Shown one piece after another: positions 37,690 to 49,524 of a stretch of DNA of 64,000 nt. The position numbers and the translations under genes were made by a program. Source of the stretch: Paraphysoderma sedebokerense. Its lineage: Eukaryota; Blastocladiomycota; Physodermatomycetes; Physodermatales; Physodermataceae. The first letter of the stretch is position 1. Every line of letters starts with the position of its first letter. Where the stretch lies: the NCBI GenBank assembly GCA_025602915.1, contig JAHLJZ010000099.1, positions 1 to 64,000 of the forward strand. Direction: 5' to 3'. A model generated the notes under the pieces. The model did no database searches. It saw nothing but the letters and a program-made list of their open reading frames with translations, and had not been told where the DNA came from.

Positions 37690-39320
37690 TCAAATACGCA
37701 CGTCAAATATTTTGACACGATTCCTCAACGCATCATGCGTATTCACAAAAGCAGATAAAGTTGAAATCGACAAATTATCATCGCAATGAATTAAGATTTC
37801 AGGACCCTTCTTCCATTTGGTAAACAAACATCGATTCAATCGTTCCAAAAAAACCTCTTCCGGCAGATTCAAATGTAATCCTCTATATTCATGCGCGAAA
37901 TGCTCTACCACAATTCGTCCTTGGTAACTTGTTTTTGAGACGGCAGCCAAAAATTCGTCAGAGACAACGGAGTCCCTGGGTAACATTATTGATTTGAGTG
38001 ATTTTGTATGATTCAAAAAGCGTAGAAATATCGAGCTTGAAGATACATCAGTAGTCCATGTTTTAAATTTTTGTAATGTAGGATGACCAGACAACCTGGT
38101 CACCAGATAATCCAAGTGACCTATTGGATAATCCAAGTAACTGATTTTGGCGCTTACTTCGATTTCCTTTAAATTGACGTTATTGGCTAAACTTAGCACT
38201 ACGTCAGCAAAGTTTTTGGGTGGCTCATATATTGAAAGAGACTCCAAGTGGGTTGCTATCTCTGCTAGCGCGGGGTAACTGACTTTATGAAAGCCATGAA
38301 ATGATAACCTTGATAAACCAGGGATGGATTTGAGCAATATATGAAGAGCTTCATTTGATAAATTGTCAATGTAAAATAAACCAAGATTTCTTAACTCCAG
38401 ATTTCTAAGCACATGAGAGGGGCTGCTATCGTCGGAATTAAAATCGAAATTTGCAAGTTCTAATTTTTGAAGCGATCCCCCGTTTAACAGTAACATATTC
38501 CATAAATCGAATGTCATAATTTGATGATTGGTATTGTGAAGACTTTTTTCCGCTCCCATATAAAACTCTTTCATGTTTGGAAACTTTTTCAGAAAAAATA
38601 GTAAACCGGATGTATCACTGGTTCCATGGGCATCCAGTATAATCGAGTCTAACCGAACGTTGATTGCATTACATGACGGAAAGTTCGCACCAACTAAATA
38701 ACATTGCACAAAAAGTTGGAAATCAAGATATGGTAGTCGTAGGTATTTTAATTTCTTCAAAGGCATGATTTTGCGGGACAGAAGAATAGCAATGCTCTCC
38801 AACACGCTACGAGTCATCCCACTTGAATTAATTGGAACCCAACTTTGAATATCAAGCAGCTGCAAATTAGGAAATTCGTATTCGTATAAAAAGTCATAAA
38901 TAGCAGTTGTATATTCTACTTTCATTTCAGTTATAATTCTTTGAAAATATTGCATATCGGATTGAATGAGTTTTGCCATAATTTTGACTGTTGCAGTTTC
39001 AGCTTTACGATTGCGTAAAACTATTCTTGACTGCCAAATAGAATACGCAATTGCGTGATAACGTTTCGAAACAAGCATCCATGAATAAAGCGAGTTCTTG
39101 TCGAGGTAGCGAAATATCAATTCGAGTAATTCATTCGGGAGTTGGGTTAGGATATGCCAGCGACTCTTTTCTGAGGCCTTGGATGCCCTTTAAAAATCCA
39201 GAGAAATAAAATGGAGGTAAGTAGAAGATTAGACTTGACTATACTTCTAAAATACAATCTTGAAAATTTCAACCGACTTGGAGAAGAATAATCGGCTGAC
39301 GGACAGCCTGTTAGTCGCAT
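37690..39320 (-). CDS. F-box/leucine-rich-repeat-like protein 1
   Basis: Exons 39320-39274 and 39187-37690 give 514 residues starting MRLTGCPSADYSS. The N-terminal F-box reads LPNELLELIFRYLDKNSLYS then WMLVSKRYHAIA, so it is a likely SCF ubiquitin-ligase adaptor binding Skp1. The rest has irregular Leu-rich segments (LKKLKYLRLPYLDF, LQKLELANFDF, LSRLSFHGFH, LESLSIYEP), suggesting degenerate LRRs for substrate recognition. It is a paralogue of the next gene: both end in a similar region with a leucine-rich tail and a final segment RVKIFDVRI versus RVQILYDRR. The first exon uses a weak donor (gttgaa) that fits phase 2; an upstream ATG out of frame was rejected. Confidence 0.78.
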
Positions 39321-39795
39321 TCATTATATATTCTTATTGCTTTGTAATCTATCTTATAAAGAAACCATTAAGAGCTGTATGGCCGAATTTAACTCTTTAT
39401 CAGAATCTAATTTAGTTGAACTGACAAGTAATATCTGACTACTCTAATTATTGATTCAAATTTGAGCAATTAATCTTGCTGGAGGCAAACGGCGACCAGA
39501 CAAATAGGAGGAATAGCGCAGGCAATACGATGAAACTTGAATTAATAAGTGTCTCTGGATACTTAAAATGTATTTGTTAAGTTTGAAATGTGACAATTTT
39601 TATTCTTGCAATAAGCGATAGCACCGAAAATAGAGGATACATTTTCCACTCAACTGCGGGCTGTGATCACTCGTGGATTATTGTCGTGGGTGAATCAAAC
39701 GAAGTCTCGACGTGCTACATTATATGACATTCTTCCTTTCCTCTAGCTGTTTATGGTAGTAGTAATGATCTGAATAACCCAGATATTTATTATGA
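39321..39795. other. intergenic spacer between F-box paralogues
   Basis: A 475-bp AT-rich gap holding the F-box 1 promoter and the F-box 2 3' end. Nothing else seen. Confidence 0.45.
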
Positions 39796-41377
39796 TTAAT
39801 ATTTGTCCGCGACGAGGTCGAAAGAATTTTTCCAATCGCGGTTATCTACAATAAATCGACGATCATACAGAATCTGAACTCGTTCCTTCAAAACTGGGAA
39901 CTTTCTAAATATGTCTCTTAATTTGTCGGCAGAATTTTTGTTGTCACATAGTACTTTAGTCTTTGGCACAGGTAATCCTATGTTCATACTTGCATGAGCC
40001 AACATCTTTAAGAATCTGTCTTCGCGGGATCCATTTGGTCGTAAAAAATCGGATGCGTTATGGTTAACACAGAGTTCTCCCTTATATTTTGATTTCACTA
40101 TCCCATTGAAGAAATTGGCACTGACGTTGTAATCTTGCACTAGGCATACTTGCTTGATTGAATCCGTTAAATTAAAAAAGCGGAAAAAAGAGACCTCAGC
40201 AGCATCTGTTGACCAAAATACAATCTTTTCTAAAATTGGGTGAGCAGTGAGAGATTCTAATAGTATGTTCAGGCGTGTTGCGCCGATTTCTATGTGCCTA
40301 AGATTAATGCTTGAACTTAATGTTGCTGCGATTTCGGTGAAATTTTCTATTTGATCGAAACATGCAAACTTTTCGAGTTGACCCACAGTATGATTCAAAC
40401 TATGATACGTCCGGTCGGCTGCCAAACCAAACATTGTCAATTTGGAGAGTGCCGGTAGCGTTGCAAAAATCGCACTAAGGTTATAATCAGTACATCCTCC
40501 GAATATTTTCAATTCTTCAATAAGGAAGTTTTGATAAGGTGCAGCTTCATTTGGCAAAATTTCATTGAGATCGAAATTCAGTAACGCGATCCGACGTAAG
40601 TTTCGGGTCATCAGTACTTCCGTCCACATTTCAATAGACATCACAGCGGTACCGAGCCATGTCCTCCCACCAAGCAGAATATTATTTAGTAATTCACATT
40701 TTGATAGGAACAATTTGAGTTGATGCGAGTCACCTAGCACGACTTGATCGAATCGCAAGGTTCGCAAGGAAGATAAAGAAAAATTATGTAAATTTTCAGC
40801 CGATATCGCTCGAAAATCAAAGTAAGGAAATTCTAGGTGCTTTAATCGCTGAATTTTGGGTAACATATTGAGAATGTATGTGCTACAATCATGACATCCT
40901 TCTTCAAAGTCTGAAGCACTCGTTGGGTCAACTGAAAATGATATTTGCATCATCTCTAAATTCACAAAGTTCACTTCTTTGAAAATGCACCAGTCTTGAG
41001 GCCTTATAATTAATTTCAAATTGCAGAACCGATGGCTATTCGAAAGCAATTCGTTAATTGTAGCCACGAATTTGTTGCTGTGTTCGAAGTAATCTCGAGG
41101 GAGAGGATTGATCACAATATCGGACCACCAAAGCGGAGTGGCAATGTTTCGCAAACGTCGTGAACTATTTTTGCAAGCTTGAAGAGAGCGGAGATCCAAG
41201 TACGTTAAAATTTGGCCGAGTATTTCGTTTGGTAGGTTGTGCAGTTTACAGTTATCATTCCATTTGTCCCTTGACCCGCTGTAAAGCCTGCATAAACATA
41301 TTAACCAACAAGAAATAAAGTAGGAGAATAATATATATTGCTTACCGAGGGAAGAAAAATTTTTTCAACTGCTGCAT
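39796..41377 (-). CDS. F-box/leucine-rich-repeat-like protein 2
   Basis: Exons 41377-41346 and 41287-39796 give 507 residues starting MQQLKKFFFPRLYSGS. The F-box reads LPNEILGQILTYLDLRSLQA then CKNSSRRLRNIATPLWW. Leu-rich irregular repeats follow, as in its upstream paralogue (RLKHLEFPYFDF, LRRIALLNFDL, LSKLTMFGL). Likely a substrate adaptor of an SCF ligase; the substrate is unknown. Its 5' end and promoter were copied into the duplicated unit at about 43.68-44.37 kb, where only a truncated relic remains. Another ATG in a different frame upstream (near 41447) does not match the splice phase and was rejected. Confidence 0.8.
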
Positions 41378-41970
41378 GCTTTTTCTGTAATTGATGCTCA
41401 CAAATATGTCTTTGGATTCTATGAGTGGTGTAGTGGCGTGTCCCCATCCTGGCGAAAGACAATAATGCTAATCAACATGTTAACCCTTGATTTAGCCCAA
41501 TACTTGCAGAAAGCGTAATGCACAATTATGGGAATCATAAGCACTTGTTATGAAGTTTGTTAACCGCAACCGTAGTGATGGACGATCTGAATCCACTGCT
41601 GTATAACTAATGTTATGCTATTGGCCCACGCTCAATTACATGGGGATATTGACCAGAACATAAACAAACTATTAATGGTTTTGTTGCCACAATAAACCTG
41701 GTGGTTGTGACTGCTCCAATGACGGATTGAATGCAGTAATTGGTTTATTGATTATTTAGGATTGTTTCGAGTCAATTTTGCTCGTCTGATTTCCGAGACT
41801 GGGCAGATTCCGAACAGAACATTCGAACACCGCGGGTGCTCTTAAAGTCTGAATGAGTCGGCTGATAGGGTGGTTGCGATAAAGTCTCACATTTCTCCTC
41901 TGCTCTCAAAGCCGTTCCAGCGAAGTGTAGTCCAAAGTCTAGCATTCACATTTCATGGCTATACTGTCAA

Positions 41971-43571
41971 ATGAGCGTAAAAACGTACGAATTTCTTTGT
42001 TCTTGTGCTTCTTCAAGCCCCAGCTCTAAAACCGACCACACCAGGCCAACCAACGATATTGTCGCATATGGACAGGCATTTTTATTTCGGCACTGATTAT
42101 CGCATGTCTGTTGATGATTGTTCATAATGTTAAGCCGTTGCTGGTTCAAGACCTATCAATTCTGCAGAACGAGATAGCTAAATGGGAAACCGGAAAAGCT
42201 AAATTGGAACAATCGACATGGACGGCAACTGTAAATATTCAAGATAAGTCAACGTCTAATGTTACTGCAACGCTTCAACAGCAGCTTTCCAAGAGCAACT
42301 CCGAGGGTTGGGTTTGTACATTTGTATGGTTCTTTCTATTTTCAAGCAACGGTGAACTAAATGTACCAAATGCCTTAACAGTCTGAAATACTCTATCGCA
42401 CGCAAAATGCGGATAAAACAATTCCTAATTTCGGTTATCAACGACAAGAAGGACAGATCTTGTTAAATGAAAGTGATTTTGAGCGGGGCAGGAATGTTGA
42501 CGAATTGGTTGTCGTTAACTTGACCTGGTCAGTTGGAAATGGCGCTTCATCCTCTCAAACAGTTCAGGTTCCGTACAAGATCGTACAGACCAGAGATAGG
42601 GCATCACTCGGCTGCGGTACAACAGCTCAATGATTATGGCGTGCGTATATTCATATTGTTACTTCACTCATCTTCTTTGAAATAGTAAAGTAATAATGTC
42701 ATTTATCCGTTTAGGATGCACCGATTCTCATGCCATTCGAGCTTATTATCGCGGCGCCTGGAATGATGTGAAAGGGTTATGCACTTATACCTACTATCTT
42801 GGGTATATTTGTCTGAAAGCTGCCTTCGTGGACGGCAATTATGTCTTGTAAGTATTTCTAGATTTGCAGGATTTCCACGTAAATCTAATATCTTCGTCCT
42901 TTCCCAGTAATCCGAGCGACATAAGTTGTTTCAACAACATGCCCACTAAAATTGATTCTTTGGACTGTAAAAATTTTGATACTGAGCTTGCGAAACTGTC
43001 CTACATCCAGGCGGCTTCAAACATACCAGGATATTATCGCACTTCTCAAAAAAATCTGACTGTTGAAGTCAAGGACTCAACTGATCCTATCATTTGGGTT
43101 GAAAAGGAGACGAAAGGAACCTTTAAAATTTCGTTTCAAGGAGCCAGGGTATGTTTTCTGTACAACTTAATCTGGTGTTTCTGCGAAACAGCTTACGAAA
43201 TAGTTTTCTCTTCAACACAGTCTCCTGTTTTTATATCTAGTGTGGTATTCTTCTCACTTGCTGGTGTTTCTGCGTTTATGATTTTATTTTACCGAAGAAA
43301 AGTTATTTCCTCGAGAGCAGATGAAAGGTAAGTGAAGATTAATTTATCTTTTAATGTAAACGCATGCGGAATAACTTACAATGAAATCGTCTGTAGTGTT
43401 TGGCCCTACGGTCGATCGAACACGTACGTCTCTTTCGAACATCCTAAGTCTACTCATGTGATGCCAATATTAATTCTTCTTTATAGGTCTAGCACCGGAA
43501 TACAACAACACAACCCGCCCCCACCGTATTCCCTGCAAGCGCCACCTTCTGCACCTCCATTGTATTCATAG
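41971..43571 (+). CDS. membrane protein A with PPPPY tail, start uncertain
   Basis: Copy A of a duplicated gene. A hydrophobic segment near the N-terminus (IFISALIIACLLMIV) acts as signal anchor; an ectodomain with several Cys and N-glycosylation sites (NVTAT, NLTW, NLTVE) follows; then a membrane segment (SPVFISSVVFFSLAGVSAF), a basic stop (YRRKVISS), and a tail with PPPPYSL and PPLYS. Introns: gtatgg-type after WVCTF, one with gtacaa donor before CTDSHAIRAYY, gtaagt after YVL/F, gtatgt after FQGAR, and a last one before the tail. A stop lies just upstream of the conserved RPHQAN segment, so the first exon differs from copy B; an ATG at 41971 with a short exon is possible. The family is unrecognised; the PPxY tail suggests a NEDD4/Rsp5-type WW-domain partner. 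Confidence 0.6.
42411..42815 (+). repeat. 405-bp block identical to 47992-48396
   Basis: Within copy A, 405 bases match copy B without a difference in a line-by-line reading, including an intron of about 99 nt. Bases on both sides differ (exon 1 and exon 4 show roughly one change in ten). This points to gene conversion. Confidence 0.85.
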
Positions 43572-43680
43572 TAGATCTACTTATTTAATACACAAAACTG
43601 ATATTGTACATTAATAACTGGGTATTGTTAATATATATAATCATCGAGAGCTTATAAATTGGTTGGCACATATTCTTTGT

Positions 43681-43957
43681 GCTGATAATCAGTTTCGAAT
43701 TGCAGCACTGATCACTATTCGAATACATATCAGTAATTGTGAAGTATTTCTGCAAGCTTGAAGAGAGCGAAGATGTAGTACGTTTAAAGTTAAACAAGTA
43801 TTTCATTTGGTAGATTGTGCAGTATACAGTTATCATTCCATTGGTCCCTTGACCGCTGTGGACCCTGCATAAAAATATGAACTAGCAATAATCAAAGTAA
43901 GTGGGCAACATATATTTGCTTACCGAGAGAATGACATTTTTTCAACTGCGGCATGCT
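43681..43957 (-). pseudogene. truncated copy of the F-box 2 5' end
   Basis: On the minus strand this segment aligns with the start of F-box protein 2 (about 41377-41017): the ATG context, intron and first part of the coding region are recognisable, but about 110 bp are missing internally, and several small changes break the frame. The gene body beyond is absent: the relic is joined directly to the 3' flank of membrane-protein copy A, marking the junction of the tandem duplication. Confidence 0.7.
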
Positions 43958-44371
43958 TTTTGTATGTTGATACTCATATATATGCCTTTGGGTTCCACAA
44001 GTGGCCAGGAGTGTCCCCATCCAGCTGGTGAAAGACAATAATGCTAATAAACATGTTAACCCTTAATTTAACACAATACTTGCAGAAAGCGTAGTGCACA
44101 ATTATGGAAATTATAAGCACATGCTATCATGTGTGTTAACCGCAACCGTAGTATTGGAAGATATGCCACTGCCGTTGTATAACTAATTAAAGCTAGCGGC
44201 CCCGCACCAAATTACATGGAGATATCAGAGCATAAAGAAACTATAAATAGTTTTGTTGCCACAATAAAATAGGTGTTTGTGCCTGCTCCGATATTGAATT
44301 GAATGCAGTAATTGGTTAATTGATTATTTAGATTTGTTTCAAGTTAATTTTGCTCATGTGATTCCGAGACT

Positions 44372-47370
44372 TGTTTGAGTCTGGTCCGTTTTGCGGCAGT
44401 TGCGCACAAAAGCGTCCAGCTTACCCACTAAGGGGGACGTTCAAACTGTACTTCACCATAGGTCGCAGTACGTAAACGTTTGCGTTGATACAAAATGACA
44501 GATGTTACGTGATAGTTTTGTCCTTAGAGACTGCTGACCTGACAACAAAAAGCCAATGGATTATATCAATTTTCAGTTACATGCAGGAGCTCAAAGCAAA
44601 TTATACAATTCAAACAGCCGGAAGAAATTTCGCTCTGCTGGACTTCCATTTTCCTCCGTTCACGTCACAGTTACTATAAATCGTGTCGAAAAACGATACT
44701 AAGTAGCATGCACAATGTAGGTGACGGCAAGTATAAAGAAATTTTGTGAAAGGAAAAGAAATGGAAAGAATTGCAATTACTGAAGCCATTGAGCCGCCTG
44801 ATGAACTGAAAGATGTCGGAACCAACGTTGAGCCGTTAAGAATTAAATTCCGGTCGAAATAAGAAGCAACATTTGAAGGAGAAATGCAGCGCCTGCGCTA
44901 CAACCTCCGCCCAGTGCAATCCCACTTTTTTTGCTTTTCTCTTGCTCTCATTCACCTCTGTGGTCGTAGGAGAAGAAGATGATAGTTGATGTATTCTTTC
45001 CAATCCTTTCCGTTGGACAGGCTGCGAACAAAGAATTCACCAGTCACCACGACGAGTACACAAATTACTGACAAGGCTAAATTTCTTCTTGATTCGTCGA
45101 ATGCAGAGCCCAGATGTATCACTTACTTTTACAGTGACGGATATATCTTGAAAATGTTCTTGCGGCCCGTACGTATTATGGTTTGACTATATCACATACG
45201 AATATCGTCTTACGGAGCTCAATTTATAGCACCACGAGTATTAAGTATCAAATCTCCTGGATCGAGCTTTGAGTACCACCCTTTAAAAGGCAATTAATTT
45301 GGATCGAAAACAGTGGGAGACGTCGCAGACAAGCAAGGAGCAGATTCCATGAGTTTATAAACCAGAATTCCGTGCATTGAAGATAATAAAATTTAATTTT
45401 CTAAATGTGGTGAAGCATTTTCAATCTGCTAAGAGCAGTTCCGACTGTGACTACAAATACGAATGCACGCGAGAGCCGACTTTACTGTAATCGGATATTC
45501 AGGATATATTGAGCGAGAACTGACTTTAGACAAATCGGCATCGGGATCATTTGTTTCGTCGATGATCGCCTAATTTTGTTTGTAAATGAGGATATTGAGA
45601 ATAGTTAATATTTAATTTCTATTCTCTATCAATGGTTTTTTACTTCCTATTTTGCTGTCGCTGTATTATTACAATTGAGTTACTTGTATATATATATGTA
45701 ATATGTGTATAAGCTTTGCGATTTTATCCGACACAATATAATTCATCTAAACAAATTAGTCGGCAAACTTGTGTTTGAATGTGCGTGAGGTCCTCCGGGC
45801 AATCGGACTATAGATTAAGAAGGTGGTACAGCATGGAGTAGATAGCTGCCACAAACATAAGCAATACTATCACACAAGACGAACTTCAATTGATTGTAGA
45901 TAGTTTTAATCATCCACTTCACCCGGCAATAGCTGCAAGCAAAGTCCGCCTTGTCAAGCCACTTGGTTATGCCACCACCGTTTTCCCATTTATTTTAATT
46001 TTTAACCATCGACGACGATGATGACGATACTTACGATAATATTGAGCCAAACGGGAAAATTCCCAGAAATAAGTCTTTCTCGCGTCCGTGGAGTTCAAGT
46101 AAGCTTCAGAGTTCAGATTCAATGACATCCTGCATCTATCATTAATCAACTTACATTCAAAAACTCCGAAGATATCCCCCCATTAGGGACATATGGAAAC
46201 TATAGCCGAGCCAGCGATAAGATTAGCTTCTCGGCAAATGTTTTAGAACTCTCCTTGCATCTAACTTGCTGAATTGTAATCATATCCGATGGATGTTACA
46301 CTGATCAAGATTGGCATGCATTACGAGAAGAATCGGAATATATTGACAAGACAGCAGAGTAAGGGGGCAAAGAGGTGTATGAATCTGTCCGCTTTCAGAC
46401 TCCAAAAAAACCAAATTCGCACAGCTCACGGTTCTTTGCAATGTCATGGTTTCTCGGCACGATCGTTTAATACTCCTTCCCTTCCTCGCGGGAGTGGTGG
46501 ATGGCAATGAACCTGTCATACCAGTAAAAGACCCCGAAGAATTCTTCACGACGGCCCAAGAAATGCCGTTGCAGATGGCAGCTTCACGCCATCGTTTCTG
46601 GGACCTATGTCAAGCGACGGCACTAGACCCGCGATTGATCCAAGCACTCTCGCCCAAGGTGACGTTGTCGATCTTCTGTTATTACCAAGAGCTTATCTCA
46701 GACGCCTGAGACGCAAGGAAGCGGAAGCATCTGTGGGTTTTATGTGGACCTGAAAAAGCGGTGCTGAAATTAGGACGGTTAGAAGTAGATAGTCGATGGC
46801 CGGCGACTCCACAAAAAAGGGCACATTCCGGTGTCTTGTCCGAGCTATCCACCAAACGGACCCCAATGGAAACTTTATTAATTGATTCATAAGAAATAAG
46901 AATGTAGACGTGAAGCACTGATTAATAGGAATAGTTGTAATTTGCAGAAATTAGCATAAATTTGATTAAGTCTATAACATAATGTCCTCATAGTTAAAAT
47001 CAACTACCCTGCGCTTGCCAATTGCCCTCGACCCTTATAATAATGACCCAAGAAACGTCGGACTTAATTAATTAAGACAGCGCACTTCTGCGCATGAAAC
47101 GATAGAGTACGTAACCATACGTTTGACATATCGGACTTGAGACTGCGCATCTTTGTAAAGGGCCTTGGCACTGCCTTGGCAGGCCCTTGAGCTGAACAGT
47201 GTACGCAAGACATCGCACATTGTGAGATCGGCGATGCAGGAGTTAGAAACCACCGACTTGGAACCTCCAAGGGGGGAACCGACAATGTGTGACGTGAAAC
47301 TTGCCGGACCGGTCCTTACACGAAAAATCGAGGAAAAACCCAGTCGGAACAAGTTCCTTAGTGGGTCACT
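44372..47370. mobile_element. 3.0-kb insertion in the duplicated unit, type unknown
   Basis: Copy 1 of the unit reads continuously through CCGAGACTGGGCAG near 41792-41802, but in copy 2 the same sequence is split: CCGAGACT ends at 44371 and ACTGGGCAG resumes at 47368. A 3-bp repeat ACT could be the target duplication. An 11-bp sequence ACCCACTAAGG lies at 44423-44433 and its inverse complement at 47356-47366, hinting at short inverted termini, though 51 bp on the left lie outside. Inside are only short frames (largest useful one at 46446-46709, starting MVSRHDRLILLPFL), none recognisable as a transposase. A non-autonomous DNA transposon is one reading; simple captured DNA is another. Confidence 0.4.
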
Positions 47371-47563
47371 GGGCAGAATTGAGAATTCCGAACAGAATAT
47401 TCGAACAGCGCGGGTTCTTAAAAACTGAATAAGTCTACTAATAATATGGATGCAATAAACATTCCAATTTTCCCTCTGCTCACAAAGCCTTTACAGCGAA
47501 GTGTAGTCCTAAGCCTAGTGTTAACATTTTTCGGCAATATTGCCAATTCAAATTGAGCGCGAA

Positions 47564-49157
47564 ATGGTATGGATTTCTCACTTCTTCTGCGTTTTGGGAC
47601 ATCGGCTTAAATATCGACCACACCAGGCCAACCAACGATGCCGTCGATTAACGGGATGCATCTTTATTACGGCACTGATTATCGCCTGTCTGTTGATGAC
47701 TGTTCATAACGTTAGGCCATTGCTGGTTCAAGACCTATCAATTCTGCAGAACGAGATAGCTAAATGGGAAACAGGAAAAGTGAAATTGGAACAATCGACA
47801 TGGACGGCAATTGTAAATATTCAAGATAAGTCAACATCCAATGTTACCGCAACGTTTCAACAACAGCTTGCTAAGAGCAACTCCGAGGGTTGGGTTTGTA
47901 TATTTGTATGGTGTTTTCTATTTTCAAGTAACGGTGAACTAATGTACCAAATGTCTGTACAGTCTGAAATCCTCTATCGCACGCAGAATGAGGATAAAAC
48001 AATTCCTAATTTCGGTTATCAACGACAAGAAGGACAGATCTTGTTAAATGAAAGTGATTTTGAGCGGGGCAGGAATGTTGACGAATTGGTTGTCGTTAAC
48101 TTGACCTGGTCAGTTGGAAATGGCGCTTCATCCTCTCAAACAGTTCAGGTTCCGTACAAGATCGTACAGACCAGAGATAGGGCATCACTCGGCTGCGGTA
48201 CAACAGCTCAATGATTATGGCGTGCGTATATTCATATTGTTACTTCACTCATCTTCTTTGAAATAGTAAAGTAATAATGTCATTTATCCGTTTAGGATGC
48301 ACCGATTCTCATGCCATTCGAGCTTATTATCGCGGCGCCTGGAATGATGTGAAAGGGTTATGCACTTATACCTACTATCTTGGGTATATTTGTCTGCAAG
48401 CTGTCTTCGTGGACGGCAATTATGTCTTGTAAGTATTTCTAGATTTCCCGGATTTCCACGTAAATCGAATATCTTCGTCCTTTCCCAGAAATCCGAGCGA
48501 CATAAGTTGTTTCAATAACATGCGCACTAAAATTGGTTCCTTGGATAATAAAGATTATGATACCGGGCTATCGGTGCTGTCCTACGTCCAGACGGGTTCA
48601 AACGTACCGGGATATTATTGGACTTTTCAAAGAAATCTGACTGTTGAAGTCAAGGACTCAACTGATCCCATCATTTGGGTTGAAAAGGAAACGAAGGGAA
48701 CCTTTAAAATTTTGTTTCAAGGAGCCAGGGTATATTTTCTGTACAGATGTCTCTTAGAGTACTGTTGAAACCGCTTACGAAATAAGTTTTTTCTTCAACG
48801 TAGTCACCTGTTTTTATATCTAATGTGGTATTATTCTCACTTGCTGGCGTTTCTGCATTTATGGATTATTGCCGGAAAAAAGTTATTTCCTCGAGAGCAG
48901 ATGAAAGGTAAGTGAAGATTTATTTACCTGTAAATACAGACGCCTGTGGGATAACTTACAATGACCTCGTCTGCAGTGTTTCGCCCAATGTTCCATCGTT
49001 CACGTACGTCACTCTCGAATATCTTAAGTCTAATGAAGTGATTCAAATAATAATTCTATTCTGTAGATCCAATATCGGAATACAGCAACACAACCCCCCA
49101 CCCCCGCCGTATTCTCTTCAAGCGCCACCTTCTGCACCTCCGTTGTACTCACTGTAG
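47564..49157 (+). CDS. membrane protein B with PPPPPY tail
   Basis: Copy B, apparently complete. Start MVWISHFFCVLGHR at 47564, then GCIFITALIIACLLMTV as signal anchor, a region rich in Gln/Asn/Thr (NIQDKSTSNVTAT), the exon SEILYRTQNEDK, the Cys-rich part after CTDSHAIRAYYRGAW, a membrane segment (SPVFISNVVLFSLAGVSAF) and tail with NPPPPPYSLQAPP ending PPLYSL. Same intron positions as copy A; the first intron is marked by gtatgg and acag. Relative to copy A the membrane segment is one codon shorter but in frame. Probable topology: cytosolic N-terminus, lumenal/extracellular ectodomain, cytosolic PPxY tail. Function unknown. Confidence 0.72.
47992..48396 (+). repeat. 405-bp block identical to 42411-42815
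   Basis: Second copy of the identical tract, offset 5,581 bp from the first. It spans part of two exons and the intron between them; flanking copy B sequence diverges from copy A. Confidence 0.85.
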
Positions 49158-49524
49158 ACTACTTGTTTATTTGCTGTTGACAAAATTTATATAGTACATT
49201 AAAAACTGGTGATTGTATATATATATAAATTCGTCACTGAGAGTTAACAGATCGGTTGGCTCATATTCATTGTGTGATTCTTCTGTGTTCTACAAAAGAA
49301 TGCCCAGGCGGGCCACTGCTGCATTCCAACCGTTAAATAGCAGACAACATAAACATATTAGCCCCGTAGTATTGTAGCGACTCGATACACTGCATTTGCT
49401 GAGTAAGTCATATCAGCATTACTGTAAACGAATGCTGTTCTGCTGTTCAACTGTATCGTTGTCGCTTCATCCACAACCTTGACACGACCCAAAACGTTTT
49501 TGCTTAATTTGAACACTGCGAACT

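Noticed and set aside
42616-42640. Premature stop in membrane-protein copies (reading GCGTTAQ then stop)
   Set aside because: A gtacaa donor just before it and an acceptor at 42715 remove the stop and give CGCTDSHAIRAYY in both copies, so it is intronic.
44485-47428. Assorted 60-90-codon frames in the 3.0-kb insertion
   Set aside because: None shows a transposase, integrase or other known motif, and overlapping frames on both strands are equally long.
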